A program made the position numbers and the translations under genes. Of a DNA stretch of 64,000 nucleotides, positions 36,818 to 45,116 are shown piece after piece. Position 1 is the first letter of the stretch; every line of letters starts with the position of its first letter. Source of the DNA: JABCPE02 sp963516475 (GTDB lineage: Bacteria; Bacteroidota; Bacteroidia; Flavobacteriales; Weeksellaceae); contig CAUQBR010000007.1 in NCBI GenBank assembly GCA_963516475.1, positions 16,534-80,533 on the forward strand, written 5' to 3'. The notes beneath the pieces were generated by a model. The model was given only the letters and a program-made list of their open reading frames with translations, ran no database searches and had not been told where the DNA came from.

Positions 36818-38203
36818 ATGAATTATGATATTATCGTCATCGGGAGTGGTCCTGGTGGGTATGTTACAGCAATTAGAGCATCACAATTAGGTTTTAAAAC
36901 TGCAATTATAGAAAAAGAAAATTTGGGTGGAATCTGCCTTAACTGGGGCTGTATCCCTACCAAAGCGCTTTTGAAATCAGCACAGGTTTTTAAATATATC
37001 AACCACGCGGAGGATTTTGGTTTAAATAAAGTAGAGGCGAGTTTTGACTTTCCTAATGTGGTCCAAAGAAGCCGTGGTGTAGCCGAAAAAATGAGCAAAG
37101 GTGTGGAGTTCCTGATGAAAAAGAACAAAATAGATGTTATCTTCGGGACAGCCAAAGTAAAACCAGGAAAGAAAGTAGCTGTGGAGAAAGATGGAGCAGT
37201 TACAGAATATACAGCAGAGCATATTGTTTTGGCGACAGGGGCTCGTTCTCGTGAGCTTCCTAATCTTCCTCAGGATGGCAAGAAAGTGATAGGTTATAGA
37301 CAGGCACTTACCCTTCCAAAACAGCCTAAATCTATGATAGTAGTAGGTTCTGGAGCGATAGGAGTGGAGTTTGCATATTTCTATGCTACGCTGGGTACAG
37401 AGGTTACAGTGGTAGAATTTATGCCGAACATCGTACCAGTGGAGGATGAAGATGTTTCTAAACATTTGGAAAAATCCTTTAAAAAAGCAAAAATAAAAGT
37501 AATGACCAACGCTTCTGTGGAGTCTGTGGATACCTCTGGCGAGGGAGTGAAAGCACAGGTGAAGACTGAAAAAGGCATCGTAGAGCTACAAGCGGACATT
37601 TTGCTTTCGGCGGTGGGAATTACAGCAAATATTGAAAACATCGGTTTGGAAGAAGTTGGCATTAAAACTGAAAAAGGCAGGGTAGTAGTGGATGAATGGT
37701 ACAGAACTTCCGTGCCAGGATATTATGCGATAGGAGACATCCTTCCTACTCAGGCTCTGGCGCATGTGGCGTCAGCAGAGGGAATTACCTGCGTGGAGAA
37801 AATAAAAGGATTGGATGTAGAGCGTATAGACTACGGCAATATCCCAGGATGTACATACTGCACGCCAGAGATAGCATCTGTAGGGCTTACAGAGAAACAG
37901 GCGAAAGAAAAAGGCTATGAAATAAAAGTAGGAAAATTCCCATTCTCTGCAAGTGGAAAAGCTACTGCGAATGGAGATACAGATGGTTTTGTGAAAGTGA
38001 TTTTCGATGCGAAATACGGCGAATGGCTTGGTTGTCATATGATAGGAACAGGCGTTACCGAAATGATAGCAGAGGCTGTGGCGGCTAGAAAATTAGAAAC
38101 CACAGGACATGAAATCCTAAAAACTGTCCACCCACATCCTACACTTTCTGAAGCGGTAATGGAAGCTGTAGCAGCAGCCTATGGAGAGGTTATTCATATT
38201 TAA
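36818..38203 (+). CDS. lpdA: Dihydrolipoyl dehydrogenase
   Basis: The E3 flavoprotein of pyruvate and 2-oxoglutarate dehydrogenases reoxidises lipoamide with NAD. The 461-residue protein has the FAD motif IGSGPGGY, the redox disulphide C40/C45 (GGICLNWGCIPTK), the NAD motif VVGSGAIGVEF, the YAIGDI block and HPHPTLSE at the C-terminus with the catalytic His-Glu. No E1 or E2 gene is adjacent. Confidence 0.94.
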   Translation: MNYDIIVIGSGPGGYVTAIRASQLGFKTAIIEKENLGGICLNWGCIPTKALLKSAQVFKYINHAEDFGLNKVEASFDFPNVVQRSRGVAEKMSKGVEFLMKKNKIDVIFGTAKVKPGKKVAVEKDGAVTEYTAEHIVLATGARSRELPNLPQDGKKVIGYRQALTLPKQPKSMIVVGSGAIGVEFAYFYATLGTEVTVVEFMPNIVPVEDEDVSKHLEKSFKKAKIKVMTNASVESVDTSGEGVKAQVKTEKGIVELQADILLSAVGITANIENIGLEEVGIKTEKGRVVVDEWYRTSVPGYYAIGDILPTQALAHVASAEGITCVEKIKGLDVERIDYGNIPGCTYCTPEIASVGLTEKQAKEKGYEIKVGKFPFSASGKATANGDTDGFVKVIFDAKYGEWLGCHMIGTGVTEMIAEAVAARKLETTGHEILKTVHPHPTLSEAVMEAVAAAYGEVIHI

Positions 38204-38222
38204 TGAATGATAAAAAAGATAT

Positions 38223-38255
38223 AGACTGTCCTAAAATATGGGCAGTCTTTTTTTT
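38223..38255 (+). terminator. Terminator after lpdA
   Basis: Stem AGACTGTCC / GGGCAGTCT (one wobble), then T8. Confidence 0.85.
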
Positions 38256-38273
38256 GTTTTTTGAGATTATTAT

Positions 38274-38281
38274 TAGATTTG
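38274..38281 (+). promoter_or_regulatory. -7 box for patatin gene
   Basis: TAGATTTG, 18 bp upstream of the ATG at 38300. Confidence 0.45.
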
Positions 38282-38299
38282 TAGTTTATTAAGATAAAG

Positions 38300-39073
38300 A
38301 TGAATAACAAATTAGGATTGGTATTGTCTGGTGGCGGTACAAAGGGAGTGGCTCATGCAGGAGTGCTCAAATTTCTTGATGAAGAAGGCATTCAGCCAGA
38401 GATATTGGCAGGTGCGAGTGTGGGGGCTATTGTGAGCTGTCTCTACGCGGTAGGAAAAACACCAAAGGATATTCTGGATTTCTTTAAATCGGTGTATTTT
38501 TTTCATTGGAAGCATATCGCATTTAACAAACCTGGGCTTGTTAATTCTGCTGTTTTTAAAATATATCTAAAACCTATTTTTGAGGATATGAAGATAGGTG
38601 ATTTGGGAAAAGAAGTGAACATCACCGCTACGGATATTGTGACTGGAGAACTGAAAATTTTTGATAAAGAAACTAGAGTGATAGATGCCATCATCGCTTC
38701 ATCGAGCTTCCCCGGGATTGCTACGCCGTATATGTTTGGCGGGGTGTTGTATAGTGATGGTGGAATCCTTAATAATTTCCCTGCGGACATCATACGAGAC
38801 AGATGTGAGAAGATGATAGGTGTTTATCTTTCTTTACCACAAGAAGTGAAACAAAATCAGATGAATTCCATAAAATCTGTTACCTATCGGGCGTTTGACC
38901 TGCTGTCTAATAGGGTGGAATCTTATAAATTTTCCTACTGTGACTGGCTTATAGACTCTCCGAAACTCTCTAATTACAGTACCTTTGAGACTAAAAAGAG
39001 TAAAATGGATGAAATTTTCCAAATAGGATACGAGGAGGCGAGAGATAGTTTTAATAAAGGTTTATTCGGATAG
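38300..39073 (+). CDS. Patatin-like phospholipase
   Basis: A 257-residue RssA-like patatin. The oxyanion loop GGGTKGVAHAG, the nucleophile S40 in GASVGAIV and the Asp of the dyad (D153, SDGGILNNFP) are all present. It should hydrolyse acyl esters of lipids at the inner face of the membrane. There is no signal peptide, unlike the larger Bacteroidota patatins with an outer-membrane barrel. Confidence 0.9.
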   Translation: MNNKLGLVLSGGGTKGVAHAGVLKFLDEEGIQPEILAGASVGAIVSCLYAVGKTPKDILDFFKSVYFFHWKHIAFNKPGLVNSAVFKIYLKPIFEDMKIGDLGKEVNITATDIVTGELKIFDKETRVIDAIIASSSFPGIATPYMFGGVLYSDGGILNNFPADIIRDRCEKMIGVYLSLPQEVKQNQMNSIKSVTYRAFDLLSNRVESYKFSYCDWLIDSPKLSNYSTFETKKSKMDEIFQIGYEEARDSFNKGLFG

Positions 39074-39180
39074 GAGGGGGATTTTTGTTTTATTTTTATT
39101 CATAAAAAATTAATTGGAAAAAATGGAGTTTGGTAATACTTTTATTATTCCCATACTAAAAACTGTAAATTAAATAATCA

Positions 39181-39435
39181 TGGATGATATATTAGAAGGA
39201 TTTTTGTGGATATTTTTCTATTTTTCCCTCTTTTTATTTATTAGGAGTTTATGGTGCTTATCTAAAATTATATGATAAAAATAGCTGGTTATATAAAGAA
39301 TCCCAATAGGAAAAGTGACCTTATAATTTCGATAGCCAAGGTTTATGGAGAATAATTTTATTACTTATTATTGGGGGAGGAGGAGCTTTTTTAGCTAGTT
39401 TAATTGGAATAATATCAGATATTATAAAGAAATAG
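39181..39435 (+). pseudogene. Degenerate copy of the following small membrane-protein gene
   Basis: Translation in the frame that matches the next gene gives GAYLKLYDKNSWLYKES and then an in-frame TAG (after the Gln codon) and another stop a few codons on; it then recovers a hydrophobic stretch and ends ...ISDIIKK. The ATG at 39181 is in a different frame and stops after 31 codons, so a frameshift is also present. The intact paralogue at 39454 has GAYLKLYDKNSWLYKESEG in the same place. This is a decayed tandem duplicate. Confidence 0.8.
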
Positions 39436-39453
39436 ATACTCTCAAGAAACATA

Positions 39454-39711
39454 ATGAATGAGTTATTAAAATATGTTTTAATTTGTGTGGTAAGTTTTAT
39501 TATATCTTTTGTAGGCTTTTTGGGAGCCTATCTAAAATTATATGATAAAAACAGTTGGTTGTATAAAGAGTCTGAAGGAAAAAGTTGGTTATATGATTTA
39601 AGTGGTATGAGGTCGTGGGGTTTAATTTTTGCCATGACTGTTTGGATAATTGGATTTTATACTTCTCTATATGAAATCATAGCTAAGTTGATAGAGTTAT
39701 TTAAAAAATAA
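39454..39711 (+). CDS. Small two-helix membrane protein
   Basis: An 85-residue protein with two hydrophobic segments (about 6-28 and 56-80) separated by a polar loop with KLYDKNSWLYKESEGKSWLYDLSG. No family is recognised. A decayed copy lies directly upstream, so the locus has been duplicated. A terminator follows. Confidence 0.6.
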   Translation: MNELLKYVLICVVSFIISFVGFLGAYLKLYDKNSWLYKESEGKSWLYDLSGMRSWGLIFAMTVWIIGFYTSLYEIIAKLIELFKK

Positions 39712-39722
39712 TATACAAAAAC

Positions 39723-39752
39723 GGTAATTCTAATTTTAGAATTACCATTTTT
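39723..39752. terminator. Bidirectional terminator
   Basis: Perfect stem GGTAATTCTAA / TTAGAATTACC with T7 on the plus side and T5 on the minus side; it serves the small membrane gene and the convergent DAHP synthase gene. Confidence 0.85.
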
Positions 39753-40835
39753 TTATTTAGATAAAATATCTTCCTGTCTATCGATGGACTCTTGGTGTAT
39801 GGCTTTGAATATTCTGAGAATCAGCTCTTCTGAAAGATTTTTTTCTTTTCCGAGGATTTTCATGCGTTCTATTATCTCGTTCCAGCGTTTGTTTTGGAGG
39901 ACAGATATATTTTTTTGTTTTTTGAGTTTGCCGATATTATCAGTGATTTCCATTCTTTTTCTTATCAAATCCAGCAGCTGCTCATCCAGAATGTCAATTT
40001 GTGAACGGAGGGTTTTTAGTTGTATCTGAAAATCAATTTCTTCCGTATTCTCTCTGCGAAGAACCAGTTTTTGCAGCATTTCCGAAAGTATCTCTGGCGT
40101 AATCTGCTGCTGGGCATCGCTCCATGCTTTTTCTGGCGAGCAGTGGGACTCTATCATCAGCCCATCAAAGTTGAGGTCAAGTGCTGTTTGCGATATTTCG
40201 CCTATCAGTTCTCGGTTTCCTGAGATGTGCGAAGGGTCGCAGATGATGGGCAGATTAGGGAAAATATTTTTCAGTTCTATCGGAATCTGCCATTCAGGAA
40301 TATTGCGGTATTTAGATTTTTCATAGGAAGAAAATCCACGATGTACAGCACCAAGTTTCACTATACCTGCCATTTTAAGCCGTTCCAAAGCTCCTATCCA
40401 CAAGGCGAGGTCAGGATTTACAGGGTTTTTGACAAGTACTATTTTGTCAGTTCCTTTTAGTTCATCGGCTATTTCTTGGACAATGAACGGATTTACCGTA
40501 GTTCTAGCACCTATCCAAAGCAAATCTACATTGTATTCCAGTGCTAGTTTTATATGGTCTCGGTTGGCTACTTCGGTGGCGGTTTTCAGTCCTGTGACTT
40601 CTTTTACTTTTTTCAGCCAATTCAGCCCGATTTCTCCCACACCCTCAAAACCACCTGGGCGCGTTCTGGGCTTCCAGGTGCCTGCTCGGAAGAAGTCTAT
40701 TTTGCTGTTTTTCAGGTTTTTGGCTGTTTCCAGCATTTGCTCCTCGGTTTCAGCACTACAAGGGCCAGTGATGATGAGAGGTCTGTTGAGATTCAAGTCT
40801 TTCAGCCATTGGTTGGAATAATCCTGTTTAGTCAT
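39753..40835 (-). CDS. Bifunctional DAHP synthase / chorismate mutase type II
   Basis: The 360-residue protein has an N-terminal class Ib-type DAHP synthase domain (about 1-255: ITGPCSAETEEQM, FRAGTWKPRTRPGGFEG, NRDHIKLALEY, LVKNPVNPD, CDPSHISG) and a C-terminal AroQ chorismate mutase (about 268-355: LKTLRSQIDILDEQLLDLIRKRMEITDNIGKLKKQ). Fusing the first shikimate step to chorismate mutase is common in Bacteroidota and lets prephenate control the entry step. rdgB lies 7 bp upstream on the same strand. Confidence 0.93.
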   Translation of the reverse strand: MTKQDYSNQWLKDLNLNRPLIITGPCSAETEEQMLETAKNLKNSKIDFFRAGTWKPRTRPGGFEGVGEIGLNWLKKVKEVTGLKTATEVANRDHIKLALEYNVDLLWIGARTTVNPFIVQEIADELKGTDKIVLVKNPVNPDLALWIGALERLKMAGIVKLGAVHRGFSSYEKSKYRNIPEWQIPIELKNIFPNLPIICDPSHISGNRELIGEISQTALDLNFDGLMIESHCSPEKAWSDAQQQITPEILSEMLQKLVLRRENTEEIDFQIQLKTLRSQIDILDEQLLDLIRKRMEITDNIGKLKKQKNISVLQNKRWNEIIERMKILGKEKNLSEELILRIFKAIHQESIDRQEDILSK

Positions 40836-40842
40836 TCTTTTT

Positions 40843-41415
40843 TTATTCCTTATTTAAAAATTTTAAAAATTTGCCCACTGCTTCAGACCTGTGGCTGATG
40901 CTGTTTTTTTGTTTTGGAGGCATCTCGGCAAAAGAAATTTCATAGCCTTTTGGAATGAAAATAGGGTCGTACCCAAAGCCTTTTTCGCCTCTTTTTTCTT
41001 TGGAAATAGTGCCGTATACTCTGCCTTCGAAATAGTTTTCGCCTGCTTCATCCACCAAACACATTACCGTGATGAAATACGCCTCGCGGTCTTCTATATC
41101 CTGCATTTCGGTGAGGACTTTTTGAATATTTGCCTCAAAATCATGCTTCCCTGCATACCTTGCCGAAAAAATACCAGGTCTTCCGTCCAAAGCTGGGATA
41201 ACCAGACCGCTGTCATCTCCTACGCTTGGTTTTCCTGTTTTCTCAAAACAATATTTAGCTTTGATAAGGGCATTTTCGTGAAAGGTAGTTCCGTTTTCTT
41301 CGATTTCATCAAAGAGCTGATAATCAGTAAGGCTGGTAACATGATATTTTTCGCTTAAAATTTCTTGGATTTCATCTTTTTTATGCTCGTTGTGTGTGGC
41401 AAGTAGTATTTCCAT
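40843..41415 (-). CDS. rdgB: Non-canonical purine NTP pyrophosphatase (RdgB/HAM1)
   Basis: RdgB cleaves dITP and XTP to the monophosphates and keeps them out of DNA. ATG 41415 (MEILLATHNEHKKDEI) is the start; an upstream in-frame ATG would add 12 residues with no family match. The 190-residue protein has the THNEHKKDE start, GDDSGLVIPALDGRPGIFSARYAG and GFGYDPIFIP, ending in KNSISHRSEA. It is co-oriented with the DAHP synthase gene (7 bp gap). Confidence 0.94.
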   Translation of the reverse strand: MEILLATHNEHKKDEIQEILSEKYHVTSLTDYQLFDEIEENGTTFHENALIKAKYCFEKTGKPSVGDDSGLVIPALDGRPGIFSARYAGKHDFEANIQKVLTEMQDIEDREAYFITVMCLVDEAGENYFEGRVYGTISKEKRGEKGFGYDPIFIPKGYEISFAEMPPKQKNSISHRSEAVGKFLKFLNKE

Positions 41416-41502
41416 ATATTTAGTAAAACAATCTTTTGTGTGGTTATTCACTTAATGATAAAACCACGATTTTTAATTTAAATATCAGCTTTATTTAAAA
41501 AT

Positions 41503-41544
41503 GGTGTAGCGGCAGGAACTTTTTTTAGTTTTACCAGCTACACC
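41503..41544 (-). terminator. Terminator of tpiA
   Basis: Stem GGTGTAGC / GCTACACC, with ATTTTTAAAT following on the minus strand; it lies 22 bp past the tpiA stop. Confidence 0.65.
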
Positions 41545-41565
41545 TTGGATTTTGTATAAATTTAA

Positions 41566-42324
41566 TTAGTTAAAAGCCTTGATGATTTTAGAAAAATCTT
41601 CTATTTTCAGCGATGCACCACCGATAAGTCCGCCGTCTATATCAGGCTGTGAGAAGATTTCTTTTGCGTTGTCTGGCTTTACCGAACCTCCGTAGAGAAT
41701 GGAGATTTCATCAGCGGTGTCTTTTCCGTATTTCTCAGTGATAAGGTTTCGGATGAAAGCGTGGATTTCCTGCGCCTGTTCTGGCGTAGCAGTTTCTCCT
41801 GTTCCGATAGCCCAAACAGGTTCGTAGGCGATAACCACTTTTTTGATTTCCTCAGCAGAAAGCTCAAACAGTGCCGTTTCAGTTTGCTTTTTCACTACAT
41901 CGAGGTGCTGTCCAGCTTTTCTTTGTTCCAGAGTTTCTCCGTTGCAGTAGATAGGCGTAAGCCCTGCATTTAGTAGGTTTTTTACTTTTTGTGCTGCATG
42001 GTTGTCAGTTTCGTTGTGGTATTGTCTTCTCTCGGAGTGCGCTACGATACTTCCGTTTAGTCCAGCAGATTTTATCATTTCTACGGAAATTTCGCCAGTG
42101 TAGGCGCCTTTGTCGTGCTCGGAAATGTCTTGCGAGAAGACTTTTACTTCATCATTAGCAAAAATATTTTTAGCTGTGGTGAGATAAAGACTCGGCGGAG
42201 CGATATACACCTCACAGTTGGTTTTGTTATTCTTTTTGTACTCGGCTAACTGAAGCATAAGGGCTTCTGCTTCTTGGAAATTTTTGTTCATTTTCCAGTT
42301 TCCAGCGACGATGTTTTTTCTCAT
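41566..42324 (-). CDS. tpiA: Triose-phosphate isomerase
   Basis: The 252-residue TIM barrel has K11 (AGNWKMNK), H96 (IVAHSERR) and E168 (IAYEPVWAIGTG), and the phosphate loop LYGGSVKPDNA. It is co-oriented with a TonB-like gene 11 bp upstream. Confidence 0.96.
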   Translation of the reverse strand: MRKNIVAGNWKMNKNFQEAEALMLQLAEYKKNNKTNCEVYIAPPSLYLTTAKNIFANDEVKVFSQDISEHDKGAYTGEISVEMIKSAGLNGSIVAHSERRQYHNETDNHAAQKVKNLLNAGLTPIYCNGETLEQRKAGQHLDVVKKQTETALFELSAEEIKKVVIAYEPVWAIGTGETATPEQAQEIHAFIRNLITEKYGKDTADEISILYGGSVKPDNAKEIFSQPDIDGGLIGGASLKIEDFSKIIKAFN

Positions 42325-42335
42325 AATTATTTTAT

Positions 42336-42920
42336 TTATTCGTTATCACTTGTTTTTACATTTTTATTTTCAAAGAAAATGCTTTTTATATAGTATGTTT
42401 TCACATTTTTGCCTCTTTTTTGTGCAGGGATGAACTTTGGCAGGAGGCTGATAATTCTTTCCGCTTCTTTTTTGAGCGTTTCGTTTTCACTTCTGCTGAA
42501 AAGCACCTCCACTTCGCCTGTTTTATCAATCCTGAAAGCTACATACACTTTATACACTTTGCTTTTTTCGGCATCAATATTATTTGGGTTAAAATGTATC
42601 TTCACATGCTGTTCCAGTTGGTCTTGGAAGCATTTTCTCTTGTTAATATTATCCTTGCATACCTCAAAAATGGGCGGTTCATCTACTTGCATAAAGAGAT
42701 AATCTCTATTTTCATCCAGTTCCTCATCCAGTTCCTCATCAGCTTTGGGAAGCTTGCAATGTGGAAGTTCTACAGGAAGATAGTAGCTGTAGGGAAGTGA
42801 CGGGCTTTTCTTTGTTTTATGGCGTTTTTTGTAGGATTTCTTACCTTTTTTCTGAGCCTGTGCATGGGCTGAAAATCCTAAAAACAAAATAATAAGTAAA
42901 AATGACCAAAATCTTTTCAT
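42336..42920 (-). CDS. Exported TonB C-terminal-like protein
   Basis: A 194-residue protein with a signal peptide (...GFSAHAQ), a basic stretch (KKGKKSYKKRHKTKK), an acidic stretch (DEELDEELDE) and a C-terminal domain of TonB energy-transducer type: KVYVAFRIDKTGEVEVLFSRSENETLKKEAERIISLLPKFIPAQKRGK. The TM anchor of true TonB is replaced by a cleavable signal, so this is likely a periplasmic or surface protein and not a working TonB. It runs into tpiA. Confidence 0.75.
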   Translation of the reverse strand: MKRFWSFLLIILFLGFSAHAQAQKKGKKSYKKRHKTKKSPSLPYSYYLPVELPHCKLPKADEELDEELDENRDYLFMQVDEPPIFEVCKDNINKRKCFQDQLEQHVKIHFNPNNIDAEKSKVYKVYVAFRIDKTGEVEVLFSRSENETLKKEAERIISLLPKFIPAQKRGKNVKTYYIKSIFFENKNVKTSDNE

Positions 42921-42987
42921 AACAGTTAGTTTTATTTTTAATGAAATTCTGTATATTCTACTTTAAATTCCAGCTTTTTTCCTTGGT

Positions 42988-43338
42988 TTAATCCATTTTC
43001 CAGATGGTTTTCATCAGTTTATAGAACTGATGTTCACGGTCAGTCACCTGCTCATCGGCTTTGATAAGTGTTTTTGCAAACTCGGCGAAGTTTTTTCTTT
43101 CCTCCTCGGTAGAATCATCATAAAAACAGCGTGCATGGAACTCAAAATGGTCTTTCCATTCCTCTGGCTGCAGGGAAGCGATGACTTCCAGCTCGTTATC
43201 CAGATTGATTCTGAACGGAAATTCCTCCGATAGGTATTCTTGTATTTTTAGTCCTTCTTTTGGAGAAAATTCGTGGTCTACAGCCGAAAGAATCATCAAT
43301 AAATGATAACCTGCAATGGGTTTGTTTGATTTTTGCAT
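42988..43338 (-). CDS. TerB-like helical protein
   Basis: A 116-residue all-helical protein with the TerB-like spacing HLLMILSAVDHEFSPKEGLKIQEYL ... FAKTLIKADEQVTDREHQFYKLM, where acidic residues in two helices form a possible metal site. Its role is not known. Confidence 0.6.
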   Translation of the reverse strand: MQKSNKPIAGYHLLMILSAVDHEFSPKEGLKIQEYLSEEFPFRINLDNELEVIASLQPEEWKDHFEFHARCFYDDSTEEERKNFAEFAKTLIKADEQVTDREHQFYKLMKTIWKMD

Positions 43339-43469
43339 AAATAAAAGATTTAATAAAATTTTCTAAAAACTGGGAAAATAGAAAAGTCTAAAATCCCAAA
43401 AACTTTTGGCTAAAATACAAAAATTAACTTTAATTTTAATAACTTTATCGCTTTAAAAAAGTTAGATTT

Positions 43470-45083
43470 ATGAGGATAATAAAATTGTTGTTTCTGTTTT
43501 CGGTGTATTTTGCTTTTGGTCAAAATTTTACAAAAAAAGACACACTGCTTGGGTCTAATACTGCATATCGTGATTTTTGGGATGTCCAAAGATATGATGT
43601 GAAAGTAGAGCCTAGCTACGAACAAAAAAGCCTGAAAGGAAGCAATAAAATAACATTCAAGATAACAAAGTCTGTGAGAAATCCTGTTTTTCAGATAGAT
43701 TTACAGCAGCCGATGAAGTACGACAGCATTCGCTCTAGTTTTAAAGTAAAATCTACAAGAGTGGATGGTAATTTCATCTTTTTAGAAACAAAAGAAAGTT
43801 TTAAAAAAGGGCAGACACATACCTTGGAAATAGATTTTAGCGGAAATCCTATCATTGCTAAAAATGCACCTTGGGATGGCGGATGGGTTTTCACACAAGA
43901 TGAAAAAGGAAATCCGTGGATGTCCGTAGCCTGCGAAGGTATAGGGGCGAGCGTGTGGCTTCCAATAAAAGAATACTGGGACGATGAGCCAGATATGGGG
44001 ATGACCCTCGCTATCACTACTCCGAAGGATTTGGTGGGGGTAGGAAATGGGAAATTAGTAGAATGGAGCGTTAAAAAGGACAAAAACATCTTTACTTGGG
44101 AAGTCAAAAATCCTATAAACTCATATAATATCGTTCCTTACATCGGTAAATATGTTCATTTTTCTGATGAATATTTGGGTAAGAGAGGAATGCTAACTTT
44201 GGACTATTGGGTTTTGGATTATAATTTAGAAAAAGCCCAAAAGCAGTTCCAGCAGGTAAAACCTATGCTTAAAGCTTTTGAACATTGGTTTGGTGGATAT
44301 CCTTTCTATAAAGATGGTTACAAACTGGTAGAATCTCCGTATTTGGGAATGGAACATCAGAGTAATGTAGCCTATGGAAACGGCTATCAGAATGGCTACT
44401 ATGGAAGGGATTTGTCAGGAACAGGAGTGGGCTTGTATTGGGATTTTATCATCGTTCACGAAAGCGGTCACGAATGGTTTGGGAATAATATCACTGCCCA
44501 AGATAAAGCCGATATGTGGATACATGAGGCTTTTACGACTTATTCAGAAGTTTTATTCACGGAAAATTATATGGATAAAAACGCAGCAAATACCTATATA
44601 AAAGGACTTAGAAAAAATATCCTAAATGATGAACCTATCATAGGCACATATGGCGTGAGAAAAACAGGTAGTACAGACCAATATATAAAAGGGGCAAATA
44701 TGATACACACCATCAGGCAGGTTATCAATAATGATGAAAAATTCAGACAAATTTTGCTGGGAATGAATACAGATTTTTATCATAAAATAGTGACTTCCAA
44801 ACAGGTAGAAGATTATATCAGCAAAAAAGTAGGGATAGATTTTTCACTTGTTTTTGATCAGTATTTGAGAACGACAAAAATTCCACAGCTGGAATATGAG
44901 CAAAAAGGAAATCAGCTGAAATTCCGCTGGAATAACACGATAAAGAATTTCAGAATGCCTGTGAAACTAAAAAGCCATTCTACGCACATAGCTCCTACTC
45001 AGGAATGGCAGACTATCACTTTGGCTAATGATAAGGCTGTGGAAATAGATGACAACTACTATATAGATGTTTTGAAAAAATAA
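43470..45083 (+). CDS. M1 family metallopeptidase, exported
   Basis: A 537-residue aminopeptidase-type zinc protease with signal peptide (...YFAFGQ). The zinc site is H330-E331-x2-H334 (HESGHEWFGN) and E353 (IHEAFTTY), with 18 residues between as in M1. GMEHQSN stands where the GAMEN exopeptidase motif lies, as in many Bacteroidota M1 proteins. It lacks the large C-terminal ERAP-like domain, so it is a short M1 form. It probably trims peptides in the periplasm. Confidence 0.92.
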   Translation: MRIIKLLFLFSVYFAFGQNFTKKDTLLGSNTAYRDFWDVQRYDVKVEPSYEQKSLKGSNKITFKITKSVRNPVFQIDLQQPMKYDSIRSSFKVKSTRVDGNFIFLETKESFKKGQTHTLEIDFSGNPIIAKNAPWDGGWVFTQDEKGNPWMSVACEGIGASVWLPIKEYWDDEPDMGMTLAITTPKDLVGVGNGKLVEWSVKKDKNIFTWEVKNPINSYNIVPYIGKYVHFSDEYLGKRGMLTLDYWVLDYNLEKAQKQFQQVKPMLKAFEHWFGGYPFYKDGYKLVESPYLGMEHQSNVAYGNGYQNGYYGRDLSGTGVGLYWDFIIVHESGHEWFGNNITAQDKADMWIHEAFTTYSEVLFTENYMDKNAANTYIKGLRKNILNDEPIIGTYGVRKTGSTDQYIKGANMIHTIRQVINNDEKFRQILLGMNTDFYHKIVTSKQVEDYISKKVGIDFSLVFDQYLRTTKIPQLEYEQKGNQLKFRWNNTIKNFRMPVKLKSHSTHIAPTQEWQTITLANDKAVEIDDNYYIDVLKK

Positions 45084-45084
45084 G

Positions 45085-45112
45085 AAAATCCCCATAAAAG
45101 GGGGATTTTTTT
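45085..45112. terminator. Bidirectional terminator
   Basis: Stem AAAATCCCC / GGGGATTTT with T7; it separates the M1 gene from the convergent HMG-CoA reductase gene. Confidence 0.85.
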
Positions 45113-45116
45113 AATA

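Noticed and set aside
40429..40898. Open frames opposite the DAHP synthase-chorismate mutase gene
   Set aside because: They are shadows of a well-conserved gene and show no protein features.
42336..42920. A true TonB energy transducer
   Set aside because: There is a cleavable signal peptide and no membrane anchor, and no ExbB/ExbD gene nearby; only the C-terminal domain resembles TonB.
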